The notes: generated by a model from the sequence alone, not told the origin. Counted from the stretch's first letter, positions 1 to 6,612 are shown. The stretch: 9,137 nucleotides of DNA from Patescibacteria group bacterium (GCA_023487095.1 JAMDEL010000074.1:1-9137); one strand, 5' to 3'. Numbers and translations are program-made.

Positions 1-2777
1 GACTGGTCTGTAGCAGCGCTCCAGTCAACATTCAAAGCCCCTGTATTCTGCAGGGTCAAACTTTTACCCGCAGGGGGCAAATCCCCCATTTTGGCCGCAA
101 AACTTAAGCTTGCGGGCGAGAGTGCCATAAGCGAAGTGCCGGTAATGCAGTTGAAATCCACCCAGACTGCTTCAAAATAATTGCCCTGGAAACTCTTAAG
201 CAGGGTATTTATATACGAGCTGGTATCCCCTACCCAAATATTAACGTTCCGGCTGGTAGTGTTCTGGGGCAAAAACCTCATCCGGCCCAAAGTTATCGTT
301 TTGCCGAAATCCAAAACGATGTTTACGGGTGCGCTGAAAGGCGTGACCCAGCCGACATCGGCTCCGTTCCACTGGGTGTAAATACCTCCGTCAATCGCCG
401 CTGGTTTGCCATATGCCCCCTGACTGGGATAAATCCAGTCAGTTGAACCGCCAATAATTGTCGGCTTGAGCTTGTTGCCTGCGGTATCATAAAATTCCAA
501 TTCTTTCCAGGCAGCCCAAGCCACCGGATAAATGTTATCAAACTTAAGATACCTGAAAGAGGTGCTGGTAAATCCGCACTGGCTAGCCACCGGAGGGGGC
601 GAAACCTGATAGCTCACGGATGCAACTTGCGGGCTGTTGTTTGCAGCTGAACTGCTGACCGTAATATAGCAGTTAAAGCCGCCGACATTTGAAGGCGCGT
701 CTACCGTCACGCTGACGTAAGACGTGCCCCCGGACGCAGTGGTGCCCGAAGCAGGCCCTGCGTGGCACCAGCTTTGGTTCGTTGACAGGTTCCAGTTCAA
801 GGGCGCGTTGCCCGTGTTCCCGATTGCTAGGTTTTGGGAAGCGGGAGTCTGCCCCCCTGAAACGGCAGAAAAGGAAATTATAGCCGGGTTTAAATTAATG
901 ATTGGTTTTTGAGGGTCAACGATCACACTGGAAACATTATAAGTTACCGAGACTGTTTTGCTCCCATTAATGGAATCCGGGGCGGAAAAAGTAATCGTAC
1001 AATTCAGAGTGCCAGCGGTCGCGGGCGCAGTACCGACGTTAATCGTTAGGTTACTTGAACTGCCTGGCGTAAGCATTCCCGAAAGACTGCTCAAAAAACA
1101 CCAAGACTGGCTGGCAGAAGCCGTCCAGTTTAAATTCCCCGTACCGCCGTTGGTCAAACTTAATGATTGGCTGGCCGGAGAAGGCGACCCGTTTGTCGTG
1201 GCATTAAAAACAAAAGCGCTGTTAGATAAATTGATTGAGGAATACGTTTGTTGGGTCACAACATAGCTGACACTTGCGCTCTGCGGGCTGTTGGTAGAGT
1301 TCGGCCCCGAGACGCTCACGCTACAGTTAAAATTCCCGGTATTTGAGGGGGCGTCCACGGAAATATTTGCCGTAACCACCCCGTTAGGGGCCAATGTACC
1401 GGAAGCGGGGTTAACATGGCACCACGCCTGGTTGGTTGAAGCTGTCCAGTTTAAATTCGCGGTTCCGGTATTCTTTACCACCAGGGCTTGGGTGCCTGGC
1501 GTGGCGCCACCCGAAACACCTGAAAAGGTTAAGTTTGCAGGACTGAGCACTATGGCAGCCTTGGGGGAATCCGGCACCACGGTAAAAGTCAGGCCATTGG
1601 ACCGCAGGTTCATAAAATCGGCTCCGTTGAGAATCTGCACCGTGTAGGTTCCGGCAAGAAAATTAGCCGGAACATAGATTCTTATGCCTCCAGGAATAAA
1701 ACTGACGGCTGAAATGCCGGTGGTCTGGCCGTCGGCGTTTCTGGTATACAAAGGCAGGTTGTTGGAAAGAACCGGATTAAACTGTGAACCAAAAACATCC
1801 ATGGTCATTTGTGCTTGCACCTGGGAAAGCGTGGCCTGATTGGGACTAATGCTCGTCAAAATTGGCGAGCCCGTACTGGCGGGCGGGGGCGGGGGCGGCG
1901 AAGAAGTTACGCTGTAGCTTATGGCTACGGTCTGGCTGCCATTGCTGGAATTGGGGTCGCTGAAAGTAATATTGCAGGTGAAAGTCCCGACATTGGATGG
2001 CGCATCCACCCAGACACTTAAAGTAGCCGAAGCCCCCGATGCCAGCGCCCCGGAAGTGGTGTTTAAGTGGCACCAGTTCTGGCTTAAGGATGCGGTCCAA
2101 TTAAGATTACCGTTACCAATGTTTTTCAGGGTTATGTTGTTGTTGACCGGAGCCGGTCCGCCGGCTGCAGCCGTAAAATTCACGTTAGTAGGTATGGCGC
2201 TAATGGCTGGCTGAGGTGGCTGGCCCTGCACCACCAGATTGACCGTAAAGGTTTTGGGCGGGACGCAGGTGCCGCCGGACTGCTGGCAGGCGGTCGGGTA
2301 CTCTTCTATTGAAAAAACTATGGGGTAAGTTCCCGGTGCCAGATTGCCCGTATTGCTAATCTGAATAGTCGGCCCGTACATAAAGTTCGGCACAATAACA
2401 GTCGTCAGCTCCATGGGACCGGTGCGGGAATACCAATAGCACGTAACACCCGCTGGGCAAGAGTTCTGAGACCACTTCATGACGCTATTGGCCTGGCCCA
2501 AGGTATATTCCGGGGTACAGCGCGGGGCATCCGCACCAGGCCAGCAACCTGAAGACAGGTTCCATATCGTGTTCAGTTTTAAGTTAACCCACTCCCCCTG
2601 GGTAATGGCAACCGTGGATGCATCTATATAATTCCACGCAATGGAAGCTTTGGAGTAAGTCACATTAAAGCCAAAGTTACCGTCGGAAGCTTTTGCCTCA
2701 GGGGCGCTGTATCCCAAAATAAATGCACAGGCCAAAATACCCAACCCTAGAGAATATTTTTTCAATCTTGTTATCAT
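1..2777 (-). CDS. Large secreted multidomain BACON-repeat surface protein (3' end beyond window)
   Basis: The frame is open from ATG at 2777 to the left edge, 925 codons with no stop, so the C-terminus is missing. Residues 1-30 form a Sec signal peptide: basic RLKK, a hydrophobic core, and a likely cut after AKA. Residues 31-188 are an unrecognised domain with three close cysteine pairs (78/87, 107/113, 164/171). Next come BACON-like repeat 1 (190-293), a six-proline linker (294-299), an IPT/TIG-like domain (303-401), repeats 2-4 (402-510, 511-620, 621-729), a discoidin/F5-8C-like domain (734-877) and the start of repeat 5. Repeats 1-4 share NW(T/N)(A/L)S-x4-WC and a second Cys 32-33 residues later, suggesting a disulfide in an exported protein. 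BACON and discoidin modules often bind glycans, so a surface adhesin or carbohydrate-binding role is inferred. No catalytic domain is visible. The gene starts 10 bases after the preceding gene and has no clear Shine-Dalgarno site. Confidence 0.85.
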   Translation of the reverse strand, partial: MITRLKKYSLGLGILACAFILGYSAPEAKASDGNFGFNVTYSKASIAWNYIDASTVAITQGEWVNLKLNTIWNLSSGCWPGADAPRCTPEYTLGQANSVMKWSQNSCPAGVTCYWYSRTGPMELTTVIVPNFMYGPTIQISNTGNLAPGTYPIVFSIEEYPTACQQSGGTCVPPKTFTVNLVVQGQPPQPAISAIPTNVNFTAAAGGPAPVNNNITLKNIGNGNLNWTASLSQNWCHLNTTSGALASGASATLSVWVDAPSNVGTFTCNITFSDPNSSNGSQTVAISYSVTSSPPPPPPASTGSPILTSISPNQATLSQVQAQMTMDVFGSQFNPVLSNNLPLYTRNADGQTTGISAVSFIPGGIRIYVPANFLAGTYTVQILNGADFMNLRSNGLTFTVVPDSPKAAIVLSPANLTFSGVSGGATPGTQALVVKNTGTANLNWTASTNQAWCHVNPASGTLAPNGVVTANISVDAPSNTGNFNCSVSVSGPNSTNSPQSASVSYVVTQQTYSSINLSNSAFVFNATTNGSPSPASQSLSLTNGGTGNLNWTASASQSWCFLSSLSGMLTPGSSSNLTINVGTAPATAGTLNCTITFSAPDSINGSKTVSVTYNVSSVIVDPQKPIINLNPAIISFSAVSGGQTPASQNLAIGNTGNAPLNWNLSTNQSWCHAGPASGTTASGGTSYVSVTVDAPSNVGGFNCYITVSSSAANNSPQVASVSYQVSPPPVASQCGFTSTSFRYLKFDNIYPVAWAAWKELEFYDTAGNKLKPTIIGGSTDWIYPSQGAYGKPAAIDGGIYTQWNGADVGWVTPFSAPVNIVLDFGKTITLGRMRFLPQNTTSRNVNIWVGDTSSYINTLLKSFQGNYFEAVWVDFNCITGTSLMALSPASLSFAAKMGDLPPAGKSLTLQNTGALNVDWSAATDQ
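3..146 (-). repeat. BACON-like repeat 5, cut by window edge (residues 878-925)
   Basis: LSPASLSFAA, then SLTLQNTG and VDWSAATDQ match the first half of repeats 1-4 up to the first conserved Trp (919). The WC and second-Cys positions lie beyond the window. Confidence 0.6.
147..578 (-). other. Discoidin (F5/8 type C)-like domain (residues 734-877)
   Basis: The segment reads FRYLKF at the start, a WKELEFYD strand, then AAIDGGIYTQWNG, and W...VNIVLDFG followed by MRFLPQN. This is the usual order in discoidin-fold domains: an AxDGxxxTxW loop, then an xIxLDLG strand. Cysteines at both ends (734 and 877) match the classical disulfide that ties the termini of F5/8C domains. The fold typically binds sugars or other surface ligands. 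The ligand here cannot be read from sequence. Confidence 0.6.
591..917 (-). repeat. BACON-like repeat 4 (residues 621-729)
   Basis: NWNLS lies at 661-665, WC at 670-671 and the second Cys at 703 (FNC), with closing strand VASVSYQV. A short PPP linker joins it to the discoidin-like domain. It immediately follows repeat 3. Confidence 0.7.
918..1247 (-). repeat. BACON-like repeat 3 (residues 511-620)
   Basis: NWTAS lies at 550-554, WC at 559-560 and the second Cys at 593 (LNC), with closing strand TVSVTYNV. It is the most divergent complete copy in its middle: the VDAPSN turn is replaced by VGTAPAT, and His after WC is replaced by Phe. Confidence 0.7.
1248..1574 (-). repeat. BACON-like repeat 2 (residues 402-510)
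   Basis: NWTAS lies at 443-447, WC at 452-453 and the second Cys at 485 (FNC). The closing strand is SASVSYVV. It shares the turn motif VDAPSN with repeats 1 and 4. The DNA around its NWTAS core has a 15-base exact match with repeat 3, which fits duplication within the gene. Confidence 0.7.
1575..1871 (-). other. IPT/TIG-like domain (residues 303-401)
   Basis: The segment begins ILTSISPNQATL and continues through VFGSQFNP to GTYTVQILNG and a closing LTFTVV strand. This is the usual layout of IPT/TIG immunoglobulin-like domains (PxITSISPxxG ... GxxF ... GTYTVxVxN). It sits between repeats 1 and 2 and breaks the otherwise tandem order. It is probably a structural spacer. Confidence 0.6.
1899..2210 (-). 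repeat. BACON-like repeat 1 (residues 190-293)
   Basis: This is the first of the BACON-like modules. NWTAS lies at 226-230, WC at 235-236 and the partner Cys at 268 in FTC. The module ends in the strand pattern QTVAISYSV, followed by a six-proline linker. The BACON assignment rests on the W-x8-W spacing and the following xxxSG turn, not on a profile search. Confidence 0.7.
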
Positions 2778-2787
2778 GTGGGTGTTA

Positions 2788-3240
2788 TTATTTGATCTTG
2801 TTTATATAGATTACGGTCACCTCGGTGCCGTTAGTCTCGGTCTGAACAAGCGAAAAGCTTGCCTCCTTTTCCCCTTGTTTAAATCGGAGGCTGGCCTGCT
2901 TGCCAGTCTGAGAAACCAGCTCCCCTGACCAGCCTTTTGTATTAAGCACCTGTTGATACAAGGCCACCACGCTCGCGAGCGGATTTAAAGAATTATATTG
3001 TATTTTAATTTCCTGGGAGTATTTTGAAATTTCAGTCACCTGAATCAGGCTCGGCGCGATTGGTTCGGGCAATAAATCTGTAGGGAAGGCTTCTGGAAGC
3101 TCTGTCAGATTCTGGACCGCGGGCTTGGCCGTTTTGCTCGCCGACCAGCCGTTTCTTAGAACGCCATTCTGGCGAAACAAATAGATACCCAATAAGATTG
3201 TTATCAAAACAATAATCAGGGTGGTTATTCTTATTTTCAT
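2788..3240 (-). CDS. Small membrane-anchored protein of unknown function
   Basis: 150 residues. The N-terminus is MKIR followed by an uninterrupted hydrophobic segment (about 5-22) and no cleavage site, so it is most likely an N-in, C-out single-pass anchor. A Pro/Leu-rich linker (about 40-65) leads to a compact C-terminal alpha/beta domain (about 65-150). That domain contains ASVVALYQQVLNTKGWSGE, then alternating strands ending in EVTVIYINKIK. The 'Y-x4-L-x3-GW' helix resembles small extracytoplasmic domains with a YYxxxLxxxGW pattern, but I cannot name a family. The gene lies 39 bases after the hemerythrin gene and 10 bases before the large surface protein, so it is probably co-transcribed with both. 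An accessory role at the envelope is only an inference. A weak AAGAG lies upstream of the ATG. Confidence 0.8.
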   Translation of the reverse strand: MKIRITTLIIVLITILLGIYLFRQNGVLRNGWSASKTAKPAVQNLTELPEAFPTDLLPEPIAPSLIQVTEISKYSQEIKIQYNSLNPLASVVALYQQVLNTKGWSGELVSQTGKQASLRFKQGEKEASFSLVQTETNGTEVTVIYINKIK

Positions 3241-3279
3241 AAAACTCTTGTTTGTTTAATTTTTTTATTGAACTGGCGC

Positions 3280-3687
3280 TTAATTCAGGCCGTGCTCGTG
3301 GAAACACTTTTCATATTTTTTATCTGCTTTCAGAACATGCTCGGCCACCCACATTTCCAGCATGGCCGCCAGTTCCAGGGAAATTTGGAATTTATTGTTC
3401 TCGTGCACCTCATCCTGGAGCTTGTTAAGTCTCCCGATAAAAGCCCGGTGTGCAGCACAATGCTCGTCTGCGGCCTCGTAGCCAAACTCTTTAAAATACT
3501 TTTCTTCGGTGGCAAAATGCAGTTTTGTAAAATCAAAGATTTTATCAAAAATACTTACCAGGTCCTGTTCGGTACGGCCAGCAACAATCGCCTGATTAAG
3601 CCCCCCAATTAGCTCCACCCATCGCCTATGCTGGCTGTCTATTTCCTTAATATGCAGGCTATAAGCTTCGCTCCATATAAATGACAT
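3280..3687 (-). CDS. Bacteriohemerythrin (non-heme diiron O2-binding protein)
   Basis: 135 residues, the normal length of a single-domain bacteriohemerythrin. All seven diiron ligands are seen: His20 (IDSQH), His57 and Glu61 (KLHFATEE), His76 and His80 (EHCAAH), and His117 with Asp122 (EHVLKAD). The N-terminal FIWSEAYSLHIKEIDSQH is the family's opening signature. The protein has no signal peptide or fused domain, so it should be a soluble cytoplasmic four-helix bundle. Family members bind O2 reversibly at the diiron centre and are linked to O2 storage, delivery or sensing. It is first in a probable unit with the small anchored protein and the large surface protein. The start at 3687 is supported by the signature beginning within five residues. 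No strong Shine-Dalgarno site precedes it. Confidence 0.93.
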   Translation of the reverse strand: MSFIWSEAYSLHIKEIDSQHRRWVELIGGLNQAIVAGRTEQDLVSIFDKIFDFTKLHFATEEKYFKEFGYEAADEHCAAHRAFIGRLNKLQDEVHENNKFQISLELAAMLEMWVAEHVLKADKKYEKCFHEHGLN

Positions 3688-3700
3688 CTTTGTGAGTTTA

Positions 3701-3729
3701 ATTTATCAGCCCTATAAATATAGTATCAA
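3701..3729 (-). promoter_or_regulatory. Candidate promoter for the hemerythrin unit
   Basis: On the minus strand TTGATA (3729-3724) and ATAAAT (3706-3701) are separated by 17 bases. A start about seven bases after the -10 would give a very short leader before the ATG at 3687, which fits the missing Shine-Dalgarno site. The region is AT-rich and other -10 placements exist, such as TATATT, so this is tentative. Confidence 0.3.
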
Positions 3730-3760
3730 TAAAGCGAGACTTTATAAAGGGAGCCTGGTT

Positions 3761-3810
3761 AAACAAAAAGCGCTGTTTTTGGCATAATTTAATGCAAAAA
3801 CAGCGCAAAA
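3761..3810 (-). terminator. Rho-independent terminator after the two-helix membrane protein gene
   Basis: The arms are 3770-3785 and 3792-3806: GCGCTGTTTTTG and CAT pair with ATGCAAAAACAGCGC around one bulged G, with a six-base loop. Read on the minus strand the hairpin is followed by TTTTTGTTT. It lies about 60 bases past the stop at 3870 and separates that gene from the hemerythrin unit. Confidence 0.75.
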
Positions 3811-3869
3811 TTGTCTGACAAGAGTCCAAAAGCGGCCCGTAAGGGGTGTCAGCCGTGGGGTTACGGGGT

Positions 3870-4499
3870 CTATGTTCCGGCTTGCGGCCTTCCACCTGCC
3901 TCTGTCTGGCCGGGCTTACCGCTAGTTTGCGTTTTACGTTTTGCCAAGAAAAAAACCGTTATAAAAGTCAAAACCAAAGCCAGGGCCGCGGCTGCTGCAG
4001 ACATTACGGTCAACTGACCCTCTCTCATTTCCACTTCCTTCAAGGATCTGCCAGCAAGTACGTAGCCGGGCTCTTTGCCGCCAAAGTAGGCCACTACCAC
4101 GGCAAACCTTGCACCAGATTTCGGCTGCCAAGTCAGGCGGTTCTCCCCGCGGGTCTTGGCTGTTTCAAGAACTCCTGCGGGCAGCACGGGCAGCTTGCCA
4201 TCCAAAAGCACGGAAGAACCTATCGGCGTGCCTGTCGCGGAATACACCGCCACAAACGCAGAAAGGCTTTGGGTTACTTCCACGGTCGGGTCTGCGGGCA
4301 CAATGCTTTCCGGCGCAGCCTTATTTGAGGCAATGGCGCTGGCCACATCTTCGGCAATCTGAACCTGAGGGTCATTGGCAGAGAGCCGGTAGTTCTGCTG
4401 AACCGCAACGTAAACCAAACCGGATAAAACGACTATTGCCACAGCCATAGGCAGCCAGGCTTCAAAAGCCTCAACTAACAAACTTTTGCTATTTTGCAT
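3870..4499 (-). CDS. Two-helix membrane protein with an extracytoplasmic sensor-like domain, unknown function
   Basis: 209 residues. A short cytoplasmic N-terminus is followed by TM1 (about 16-33). An extracytoplasmic region (about 35-160) follows. TM2 lies at about 164-186, then a 23-residue Lys/Gly/Gln-rich tail. The stretch YRLSANDPQVQIAEDVASAI directly after TM1 and the later FVAVYSATGTPIGSS resemble the membrane-proximal helix and strands of Cache/PAS-like periplasmic sensor domains. No HAMP, kinase, cyclase or methyl-accepting output module follows TM2, so it would be a sensor-like protein without an output. I cannot assign a named family. It has its own terminator and probably its own promoter, so it appears monocistronic. 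The start at 4499 is the ATG just ahead of TM1; no Shine-Dalgarno site is seen. Confidence 0.8.
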   Translation of the reverse strand: MQNSKSLLVEAFEAWLPMAVAIVVLSGLVYVAVQQNYRLSANDPQVQIAEDVASAIASNKAAPESIVPADPTVEVTQSLSAFVAVYSATGTPIGSSVLLDGKLPVLPAGVLETAKTRGENRLTWQPKSGARFAVVVAYFGGKEPGYVLAGRSLKEVEMREGQLTVMSAAAAALALVLTFITVFFLAKRKTQTSGKPGQTEAGGRPQAGT

Positions 4500-4521
4500 A
4501 GAAATTTATTACTGATGTCTT

Positions 4522-4550
4522 TATATATAGTAGCATCTTTCCCGCTTAAA
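4522..4550 (-). promoter_or_regulatory. Candidate promoter for the two-helix membrane protein gene
   Basis: On the minus strand TTTAAG (4550-4545), a 17-base spacer and TATATA (4527-4522) lie 22 bases upstream of the ATG. The -35 is a poor match and the -10 sits in an alternating TA run, so the placement is tentative. Confidence 0.3.
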
Positions 4551-4650
4551 CTCTACGGCTCCCGAAAAATCAAAGTGAAACAAACCACTGCTGCCTACGT
4601 AATATATTGATACCTGCCAATAATTAAGCCGAAAATTAAGCTTAAAATTT

Positions 4651-4707
4651 ATGGCAAAAGAAAATAAATCCAAAACTCAATATTTAAGCCTGATTACGAA
4701 CAGTTAG
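4651..4707 (+). other. Possible 18-codon small ORF ahead of a hairpin
   Basis: ATG at 4651 opens an 18-codon frame, starting MAKENKSK and ending LITNS. Its TAG (4705-4707) overlaps the first base pairs of the long hairpin. No Shine-Dalgarno site or clear promoter is seen, and short frames arise by chance in AT-rich DNA. It is noted only because its position against a terminator-like structure is suggestive. Confidence 0.15.
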
Positions 4708-4761
4708 CCCCTCTTGCATATAATGCCTCTGCAGCTTATAGCGAGAGGGGCTTTTATATTT
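4706..4761 (+). terminator. Long plus-strand hairpin with T-rich tail, orphan terminator or end of a small RNA
   Basis: A 12-bp stem (4706-4717 with 4741-4752, one G-U pair) extends through TATAA/TTATA (4719-4723 with 4736-4740) and TGC/GCA to a CTCT loop (4727-4730), with small bulges. TTTTATATTT follows on the plus strand. The minus strand has no T-tail after the hairpin. Both flanking genes are on the minus strand, so no annotated gene needs this terminator. Confidence 0.55.
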
Positions 4762-4789
4762 CCACCTCCAACAAAAAGCGCCGCTAACA

Positions 4790-4828
4790 TATTAAAACTA
4801 AAACACCCTCGGTTTCCACCTGAGGGTG
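4790..4828 (-). terminator. Rho-independent terminator of the six-gene cluster
   Basis: CACCCTCGGT (4804-4813) pairs with ACC and GAGGGTG (4818-4828, one bulged T) around a TTCC loop. On the minus strand it is followed by TTTTAGTTTTAAT. It begins nine bases past the stop of the last cluster gene. Confidence 0.85.
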
Positions 4829-4836
4829 CTTTAGTC

Positions 4837-5130
4837 TTACCAAACCTTATAAATTTCCCGGCTGCCGGTTAAGTACATATCAGTATAACCTTCCATTTTG
4901 GCGAACTGTTTTTTCATTTCCTCGGTCGGATTCATATAACTTTGCATGGCTTGCTCATAAGCAGTCAAGCTTTCGTATTGGGATACCATAATGACGCGGT
5001 TAAATTGTCCGGTCAGGTCAGTCATGATGTTAACCAGCTCTTTGTTGTTGGCCATAACCTCTTTGAACAACTTAGCAACTTTGGAAGCATTGCCTGGCTT
5101 GCAGACAAATATATCGTGGACGATTATCAT
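4837..5130 (-). CDS. Small ABM/NIPSNAP-type dimeric alpha-beta barrel protein
   Basis: 97 residues. It opens MIIVHDIFVCKPGNASKVAKLFKEVM, the beta strand, turn and long helix of the antibiotic-biosynthesis-monooxygenase (ABM)/NIPSNAP ferredoxin-like fold. A second strand-helix follows (RVIMVSQYESLTAYEQAM), and a final strand ends the protein. Proteins of this fold work as dimers. Some oxidise quinol-like or polyphenolic compounds without cofactors, and many have no known role. No catalytic residue can be fixed here, so the enzyme class is left open. It lies 17 bases after the exporter gene and has the best ribosome-binding site of the window (AAAGGAG, four bases from the ATG). It is last in the cluster, directly before the terminator. 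Its place behind a drug exporter suggests a detoxification role, by inference. Confidence 0.8.
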   Translation of the reverse strand: MIIVHDIFVCKPGNASKVAKLFKEVMANNKELVNIMTDLTGQFNRVIMVSQYESLTAYEQAMQSYMNPTEEMKKQFAKMEGYTDMYLTGSREIYKVW

Positions 5131-5134
5131 AAAG

Positions 5135-5141
5135 CTCCTTT
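5135..5141 (-). promoter_or_regulatory. Strong Shine-Dalgarno site of the ABM-fold gene
   Basis: AAAGGAG on the minus strand lies four bases before the ATG at 5130. It shows that this organism's 16S rRNA tail recognises canonical sites, in contrast to several neighbouring genes without one. Confidence 0.75.
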
Positions 5142-5147
5142 CTTTAA

Positions 5148-6587
5148 TTAATGTTGGTTAATATTTTGCCCCATTCCAGCCGGGGCGTTAACACGCAGGA
5201 GAAAAGCCGACAGTGCTGCCCCCAGGGCGGCAAAAATGCCGCCGGTCAAAAACGCAGCACGATAACCGTAAGTCAGGGCGACCAACTGGCTTTGGCCGGA
5301 GATTATCAGGCCTTGAGTGCGCGATCCGGCAAGGCTGGCCAAGATGGCAAGCCCAAGCGCTCCGCCCATCATAAATGAGGTATTTACCAACCCTGAAGCT
5401 AAACCTGACTCGTCTTGCTTAACGTCACTCATAGCCGCCAATAGCATGGGATTGAAAGCCATACCGCCGCCGATACCCAGCAAAACCATGCTGGGCAAGA
5501 TATCGGTCACAAAATGTCCGTTTACGGAGACACGGGCCAAGAGAAACAGGCTTGCGGCGGCAAAAAACAATCCGCTTGATAAAGTCTTTTTGACACCGAA
5601 GCGCATAACCAGCTTGGCGGACAAGCCAATGGAAAAGATTGCCATAATTAAGTTAGACGGTAAAAACGACAGTCCGACTTCAAGCGGGGAAAACTTAAGC
5701 ACTAACTGCATGTAAAGGGCGGATAAAAAGAAAGAGGCAAACATAGCCGCCGCCCAGAGTACCCCTATTATATTAGACGCGGCCACGTTGCGAAGTTTTA
5801 TAATATTCAGCGGTATTAACGGGACACGGACGCGGGACTCAATTGTCAAAAAAACAATATGCAAAACTGCAGACAACCCAAGCAGGCCCAAGGTTCGGCC
5901 AGAAGTCCAGCCAACGACATTCCCGTTGACAATGGCATAGACAGCGAGCATAAGCGCGGTGGTTATGGTGATTGCCCCGGCAATATCCAGATGCTTATGT
6001 TCAGGTTCTTTGTGGGCTTTAGGTAGCAGTAAAAGAGACAGGATAACCACTAAGATTCCCACCGGAATATTGACTAAAAAAATCCAGTGCCAGTTCAGCG
6101 CGCCGGTGAGCACGCCGCCCAAAAGCACGCCAATACTCCCGCCGCCAGCCGCCACAAACCCGAACACGCCCATGGCTTTAGCGCGCTCAGTGGGCTCCAC
6201 AAATAAGTCCATAATAAGTGAGAGGCTGACCGCGGAAACTATGGCGCCGCCTAATCCCTGCGCCGCCCTGGCTGTAATCAGCAGGCTTTGCGTTGGCGAC
6301 AGGCCGCAGGCCAAAGACGCAAGCGTAAACAAAACAAGGCCGATCAAAAAAAACTTCCTGTGTCCAAACAGGTCGCCCAGGCGTCCGCTGAGCAGCAAAA
6401 AACCGCCGAAGGTAAGCATGTAGGCGTTCACGACCCAAGCCAGGGAAACATCGTTAAAACCCAAATCTTTTTTTATAGATGGCAGCGCCACGTTAACAAT
6501 GGTCGTATCCAGCACAATCATAAGCGTACCCAGGCATAATACCACCAAAGCCCACCATTTTTTGTTTTCTTCAATTTTATCCGCCAT
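5148..6587 (-). CDS. DHA2-family (EmrB/QacA type) MFS drug exporter, 14 transmembrane segments
   Basis: 479 residues, normal for the 14-helix DHA2 family of proton-driven multidrug exporters of the inner membrane. Seen motifs: LDTTIVNVALP (26-36) with the family Asp27 in TM1; motif A GRLGDLFGHRK (68-78); motif B LITARAAQGLGGA (103-115) with Arg107; and the motif C region GGSIGVLLGGVLTG followed by WHWIFLVNIPVG (149-177). The GP pair usual in antiporter motif C is not exact (GVLLGG). Hydrophobic segments continue to the C-terminus, and the gene appears intact. The substrate cannot be read from sequence; the family exports hydrophobic cations, uncouplers and antibiotics. The start at 6587 precedes the first helix by about ten residues. 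No Shine-Dalgarno site is seen, and a strong hairpin lies 26 bases upstream. It is fifth in the HxlR-headed cluster. Confidence 0.93.
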   Translation of the reverse strand: MADKIEENKKWWALVVLCLGTLMIVLDTTIVNVALPSIKKDLGFNDVSLAWVVNAYMLTFGGFLLLSGRLGDLFGHRKFFLIGLVLFTLASLACGLSPTQSLLITARAAQGLGGAIVSAVSLSLIMDLFVEPTERAKAMGVFGFVAAGGGSIGVLLGGVLTGALNWHWIFLVNIPVGILVVILSLLLLPKAHKEPEHKHLDIAGAITITTALMLAVYAIVNGNVVGWTSGRTLGLLGLSAVLHIVFLTIESRVRVPLIPLNIIKLRNVAASNIIGVLWAAAMFASFFLSALYMQLVLKFSPLEVGLSFLPSNLIMAIFSIGLSAKLVMRFGVKKTLSSGLFFAAASLFLLARVSVNGHFVTDILPSMVLLGIGGGMAFNPMLLAAMSDVKQDESGLASGLVNTSFMMGGALGLAILASLAGSRTQGLIISGQSQLVALTYGYRAAFLTGGIFAALGAALSAFLLRVNAPAGMGQNINQH

Positions 6588-6612
6588 TCTATTATTATTT
6601 AAGATTTATAAC

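Larger units (their letters stand above)
4500..4836. other. 337-base gap between two minus-strand genes
   Basis: No convincing protein gene is present. The left 50 bases hold a probable minus-strand promoter. Bases 4551-4650 are AT-rich with no structure I can name. Bases 4651-4761 hold an 18-codon plus-strand reading frame and a long hairpin. Bases 4790-4828 hold the terminator of the minus-strand cluster to the right. The hairpin's T-rich tail points toward that terminator's, so a plus-strand transcript within the gap is possible. Confidence 0.6.

Noticed and set aside
958..1647. Plus-strand open frames opposite the large surface-protein gene
   Set aside because: They mirror the repeat modules of the minus-strand gene, which has a signal peptide, recognisable domains and a 925-codon open frame. 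Their peptides show no family features of their own.
590..2210. CRISPR-like or DNA-level tandem repeat in the left region
   Set aside because: The repeats are about 107-111 codons long, diverged at DNA level and in frame, so they are protein domain repeats and not short direct repeats with spacers.
2727..2743. Possible lipobox (ILAC) in the signal peptide of the large surface protein
   Set aside because: Leu at the -2 position is atypical and the hydrophobic stretch before Cys17 is too short. The later AKA site suits signal peptidase I better.
3811..3821. Short palindrome TTGTC-T-GACAA downstream of the two-helix membrane protein gene
   Set aside because: The five-base arms are expected by chance and it lies between a stop codon and a terminator, an unlikely operator position.
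3846..4328. 160-codon plus-strand frame opposite the two-helix membrane protein gene
   Set aside because: The minus-strand product has two clear membrane segments and a terminator. The plus-strand product is rich in Cys, His and Arg with no motif, typical of a shadow frame.
4690..4760. tRNA-like folding of the hairpin region
   Set aside because: There is no T-arm GTTCGA-type motif, no anticodon arm and no four-arm pairing. A single extended hairpin explains the pairing.
5959..6423. 154-codon plus-strand frame opposite the exporter gene
   Set aside because: The opposite strand encodes an intact DHA2 exporter with motifs A, B and D1, so this frame is a by-product of its composition.
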